A stretch of DNA of 8,304 nt, taken from positions 1-8,304 of the forward strand of contig CAZCIB010000070.1 in the NCBI GenBank assembly GCA_964498755.1. The letters run 5' to 3'. Under the pieces are notes generated by a model. The model ran no database searches and was not told where the DNA came from. It saw only the letters and a program-made list of their open reading frames with translations. Position numbers and translations under genes: made by a program. This document shows positions 5,309 to 8,304 of the stretch, piece after piece. The number at the start of each line of letters is the position of its first letter. Within the stretch, counting starts at the first letter, position 1. The stretch comes from RZZS01 sp964498755. Lineage in GTDB: Bacteria; Pseudomonadota; Alphaproteobacteria; Micavibrionales; Micavibrionaceae.

Positions 5309-8152
5309 ATGACGCGTCATGCTTTTATCAATATCGCCGCTGAATTGCCGCGTGAACAGGAACAGGCCGCCACACAGATGCTGGACGGGCTCGGCAATCC
5401 GTTAAAAGAGCCGCTCGCCGGACTGGTCCGGGAGATCGGGCGCATTCATTTTTTCAGCATAACGGTTGTTCCCTCCGATGAGCAGACGCCGCCTTTTCTG
5501 TTTTTCGAGCTTTCGGCGGACGGAGACGCGCACAGTCTGATTGACGCGCTGGCAACAAAAGCGGGAGCTCATTTTGAGCCCGTTTTCAAGCTCTGCAAAA
5601 GCTATGGCTCGTCTTCCCTGGCGGCGTTCTGGAAGTCGAAACTGGTAAAAACCGGCTTTGGCTATTTCGATACGCCAGGCCTTGGTCATACCGGAACCCC
5701 GGGCATGAGCGTTGAACGCATTTTAAAAGAGGCCGAACTCTCGGAAAAAGCGACTGATATTTTTAGCAAAACAAAGCGCAAGGGAACGGCGCTGGAGATG
5801 CTGGAAAGCGTCCGGGAAGATCTGCGCAAGGACAAGGACTTTGAGTGGGCGCTGACCCCGGAAGCGGCGGACTTTCTGCGCGGCGAGAAAGCGGACGGGC
5901 TTTTGAGCGCGGTGCTCAAAAGCTGGCCGAGCTTTGTGCGGACATTTTTATGGCCCCTCTTCATGATCGGGTTCGCGCTGGCGCTGATTATGGTTTTGCC
6001 GGTAGCGCAAATGTCTTTCGGCGCGGTCGTTATGGCCGCTCTGCAGCTACTTGTCTGGACGGTTGTAACCGGGGGCCTTCTTTCTCTCATCTTTGCCGGG
6101 TTTGTTTATACGCGTCTGCGTACGCTGGAGGAAAGCGACATCCCTGACGACTCGCCGCCCGATCATGACAAAATGGCGCAAATCCGAGCCCGTGAAGATC
6201 ACACCTATCAAAACCATCTGGCCGGCGTTTCCATCATCAAGGGCGGCATGATCCGGCAGATCACGCTGCGCCTGATTTACTGGCTGATCGCCGTGCTGGC
6301 GACGAATGTTTACAGGCCGGGCTTTCTCGGCGCTATCGGCACTATTCATTTTGCCCGCTGGGTTGTCCTGCCGGACACGAACCGCCTGCTGTTCTTCAGC
6401 AATTACGGCGGCAGCTGGGAGAGCTACCTCGAGGACTTCATCAACAAGGCCAACTCCGGCCTGACCGGCGTCTGGAGCAACACGACCGGCTTTCCCAAAA
6501 CATCCAATCTCATTTTCGACGGGGCCAGCGACGGCGACCGCTTCAAGCGCTGGGCGCGGCGCCAGCAGAACCCGACATGGTGCTGGTACAGCGGCTACCC
6601 GCATCTGACCACCGCGCATATCCGCACCAACGCCGCCATTCGCCAGGGCCTCGCGGGCATATCAACCGAAACGGAAGCGCGCGACTGGATCATGCTCTTC
6701 GGCTCGGACGTGCTGCCACGCACGGAATTACAATCGGACAATATACAGGCGTTGCTGTTCGGCGGATTTGGCCCCTTGCCGCATTCAGCCTGCCTAACTC
6801 TAAGTCTACCTGAACAGGCCGACAAGGCCCGGCAATGGCTCAAGGGCATAAGCGCGAAAATCCGCTTTGGCGACGAGCGTCCGCGCAGCGACGAAACAGC
6901 CATGATCCTGTCTTTGTCGGCGACAGGCTTGCGCAAGCTCGGGCTGGGCGAGGATGAAATGGCGGGCTTTCCCCACGCCTTCGTGACCGGCATGGCCGAG
7001 CGCGCCCGTATTCTGGGCGATGAAGGCGAGAGCGCGCCGTCCAAATGGCTCTGGGGCGGCAAGAAAAAAGTCGATGCGGCGCTGCTGGTCTATGCGCCGG
7101 ACGCGCAGACGCTGCAAAACCTGATCGAAACCGAGACCAAGGAGCTTAAGGATAAAGGCGGCAAGCTGGTTTATACATTGCCGCTCAAGGAATTGCCGCC
7201 GCGCGGCGCGCCCGTGCGCGAGCCCTTCGGCTTTGTCGACGGGGCGTCCCAGCCCGTCATTCGCGGCATCGGCCGGCACAAGCCGGGCACGAACGATCTG
7301 CATATTCTGGAGCCGGGCGAATTTATTCTCGGCTATCCGGACGGGCTTGGCACATACCCGCAAACGCCGACTGTCCCGGCGATTGCCGACGCGCATAACG
7401 ATCTCTACGCCGCGCCGGAAATCTGGCCGCAGCAGCGCCCGAACTTTTCGAACTCGCTGGCCACCGGCGTGCGTGACCTTGGAAAGGACGGCAGTTATCT
7501 CGTGATCCGGCAGCTGGAGCAAGACGTGGAGGGATTCTGGAGTTTCCTGAACAAGGCCGCCGAACAGCTTGGCAAGGGCGCGGCCGGCATCAAGGTTTCC
7601 GCCGAATGGATCGGCGCCAAGATGATTGGACGCTGGATGGACGGCTCCTCGCTCGTACGCAATCCCTATAAACCGGCGACGGAGAGCAACCCGGACGCGC
7701 GGCCGGACAATGATTTCCTGTTCGGCAAGGAAGACCCGCAGGGCATCCGCTGCCCGTTCGGCTCGCATATCCGGCGTTCCAATCCGCGGGACAGCCAGGA
7801 TCCCAAATCGGAAAAGCAGATCGCTATTACCAACCGTCACCGGATCCTGCGCGCCGGACGCATTTACGAGGATGGCGGCAAACAGGGACTTCTTTTTGTC
7901 TGCCTGAACGGCGATATCGAGCGGCAGTTCGAGTTCATTCAGCAGACATGGACGGTAAACAGCGCGTTTCACGGTCTTAACGAGGAAGTCGATCCGCTCT
8001 TTAACACGGGCAAGGACGGCCAGTATTCCATACCCATGCGCGACGGCCCGCGCTGCGTGGAAGGCATTAAAAGCTTTATCGCCACGCGCGGCGGGGAATA
8101 TTTCTTCCTGCCTGGGCGTCAGACCCTGACATTCCTGACGCGGGATCGGTAA
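5309..8152 (+). CDS. Membrane-anchored DyP-type haem peroxidase with long N-terminal extension
   Basis: This 947-residue protein ends in a DyP-type peroxidase domain (about 474-945). The domain starts at DNIQALLFGGFG and has the GFVDG catalytic motif (Asp644), the proximal haem ligand His820 in CPFGSHIRRSNPRD, and a probable distal Arg845 in HRILRAG. LNGDIERQFEFIQQTW completes the signature. DyP enzymes use H2O2 to oxidise organic substrates. Known DyP proteins are about 300-500 residues, so half of this one is extra. Residues 1-130 contain HFFSITVVP...FLFFE and residues 346-470 contain HFARWVVLP...LLFF, apparently related modules. Between them lie two hydrophobic helices (about 213-233 and 239-267) forming a membrane hairpin, and a third, shorter hydrophobic helix at about 318-331. 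There is no signal peptide, and Arg residues flank the hairpin on both sides. I infer that both ends are cytoplasmic. It is probably a functional partner of the upstream P450. Confidence 0.92.
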   Translation: MTRHAFINIAAELPREQEQAATQMLDGLGNPLKEPLAGLVREIGRIHFFSITVVPSDEQTPPFLFFELSADGDAHSLIDALATKAGAHFEPVFKLCKSYGSSSLAAFWKSKLVKTGFGYFDTPGLGHTGTPGMSVERILKEAELSEKATDIFSKTKRKGTALEMLESVREDLRKDKDFEWALTPEAADFLRGEKADGLLSAVLKSWPSFVRTFLWPLFMIGFALALIMVLPVAQMSFGAVVMAALQLLVWTVVTGGLLSLIFAGFVYTRLRTLEESDIPDDSPPDHDKMAQIRAREDHTYQNHLAGVSIIKGGMIRQITLRLIYWLIAVLATNVYRPGFLGAIGTIHFARWVVLPDTNRLLFFSNYGGSWESYLEDFINKANSGLTGVWSNTTGFPKTSNLIFDGASDGDRFKRWARRQQNPTWCWYSGYPHLTTAHIRTNAAIRQGLAGISTETEARDWIMLFGSDVLPRTELQSDNIQALLFGGFGPLPHSACLTLSLPEQADKARQWLKGISAKIRFGDERPRSDETAMILSLSATGLRKLGLGEDEMAGFPHAFVTGMAERARILGDEGESAPSKWLWGGKKKVDAALLVYAPDAQTLQNLIETETKELKDKGGKLVYTLPLKELPPRGAPVREPFGFVDGASQPVIRGIGRHKPGTNDLHILEPGEFILGYPDGLGTYPQTPTVPAIADAHNDLYAAPEIWPQQRPNFSNSLATGVRDLGKDGSYLVIRQLEQDVEGFWSFLNKAAEQLGKGAAGIKVSAEWIGAKMIGRWMDGSSLVRNPYKPATESNPDARPDNDFLFGKEDPQGIRCPFGSHIRRSNPRDSQDPKSEKQIAITNRHRILRAGRIYEDGGKQGLLFVCLNGDIERQFEFIQQTWTVNSAFHGLNEEVDPLFNTGKDGQYSIPMRDGPRCVEGIKSFIATRGGEYFFLPGRQTLTFLTRDR

Positions 8153-8304
8153 AAAAAGCCTTCGGCGCCCGTTCTTATATGTAGAAGCAGGCATATCCGC
8201 CGCTGTTTTTTGCCTGTCGGAGCCCATGAGGTAAGCGTTTGGCGTCGGTCGTCTTGTAAATTTTTCCTGTAGCGTCACGATGTTGTGATCGATAGCGGGC
8301 GATG
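8153..8304. other. Downstream flank with no supported gene
   Basis: These 152 bases follow the DyP-type stop codon. A run of seven A precedes a 3-bp GCC/GGC mini-hairpin (8158-8166), too weak to call a terminator on either strand. A minus-strand frame is open to the right edge but has no recognisable content. I see no tRNA, repeat or promoter that can be supported. Confidence 0.5.

Noticed and set aside
8158..8176. Possible terminator after the peroxidase gene
   Set aside because: Only a 3-bp stem with a 3-nt loop. The A-run precedes it on the plus strand, and on the minus strand the T-run follows too weak a hairpin.
6806..8278. 490-residue minus-strand frame opposite the DyP domain, open to the right edge
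   Set aside because: It lies antisense to a clear peroxidase domain with intact catalytic motifs. Its translation is Arg/Ala-rich with no recognisable motif, as expected of a GC-rich shadow frame. Only the 8153-8304 part is outside the gene, and it is too short to judge.

Overview
The window reads as chromosomal DNA from a fairly GC-rich proteobacterium, most likely an alphaproteobacterium. The clues are the style of the chemoreceptor C-terminus (it ends FLSEIRAA with no CheR-binding pentapeptide), a hydrolase of the kind usually joined to OsmC in that class, and GC-biased third codon positions. This assignment is inference from protein style; no rRNA or other marker gene is present.

Layout, left to right. 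(1) 44-1096 (+): the signalling half of a methyl-accepting chemotaxis protein. It starts in the middle of HAMP, just after an in-frame stop, so its sensor and membrane part is missing. A strong intrinsic terminator (1110-1155) follows. (2) 1197-1955 (+): a stand-alone alpha/beta hydrolase with an intact Ser-Asp-His triad. (3) 1952-3778 (-): a 608-residue protein I do not recognise, convergent with the hydrolase and sharing overlapping stop codons with it. (4) 3779-4126: a divergent, relatively AT-rich regulatory interval of 348 bases. It holds a perfect 16-bp tandem repeat, a palindrome overlapping a likely -10 box, and a roughly 70-nt imperfect inverted repeat. (5) 4127-5290 (+): a soluble cytochrome P450. 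(6) 5309-8152 (+): a 947-residue membrane-anchored protein ending in a DyP-type haem peroxidase domain, 18 nt downstream of the P450 and behind a strong Shine-Dalgarno sequence. (7) 8153-8304: no gene that I can support.

The most interesting part is the two-gene P450/DyP-peroxidase operon. Both products are predicted haem enzymes and both keep their signature residues. The peroxidase carries a long N-terminal extension: two similar HF...P...LFF modules exactly 300 residues apart, separated by a transmembrane hairpin. No ferredoxin or reductase gene lies beside the P450. A reasonable hypothesis is that the peroxidase anchors a haem oxidation complex at the cytoplasmic face of the inner membrane, acting on a lipophilic or peroxide substrate. 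The substrate cannot be read from the sequence. Whether the divergent 608-residue protein belongs to the same system is unknown, but it shares the regulatory interval with the operon.
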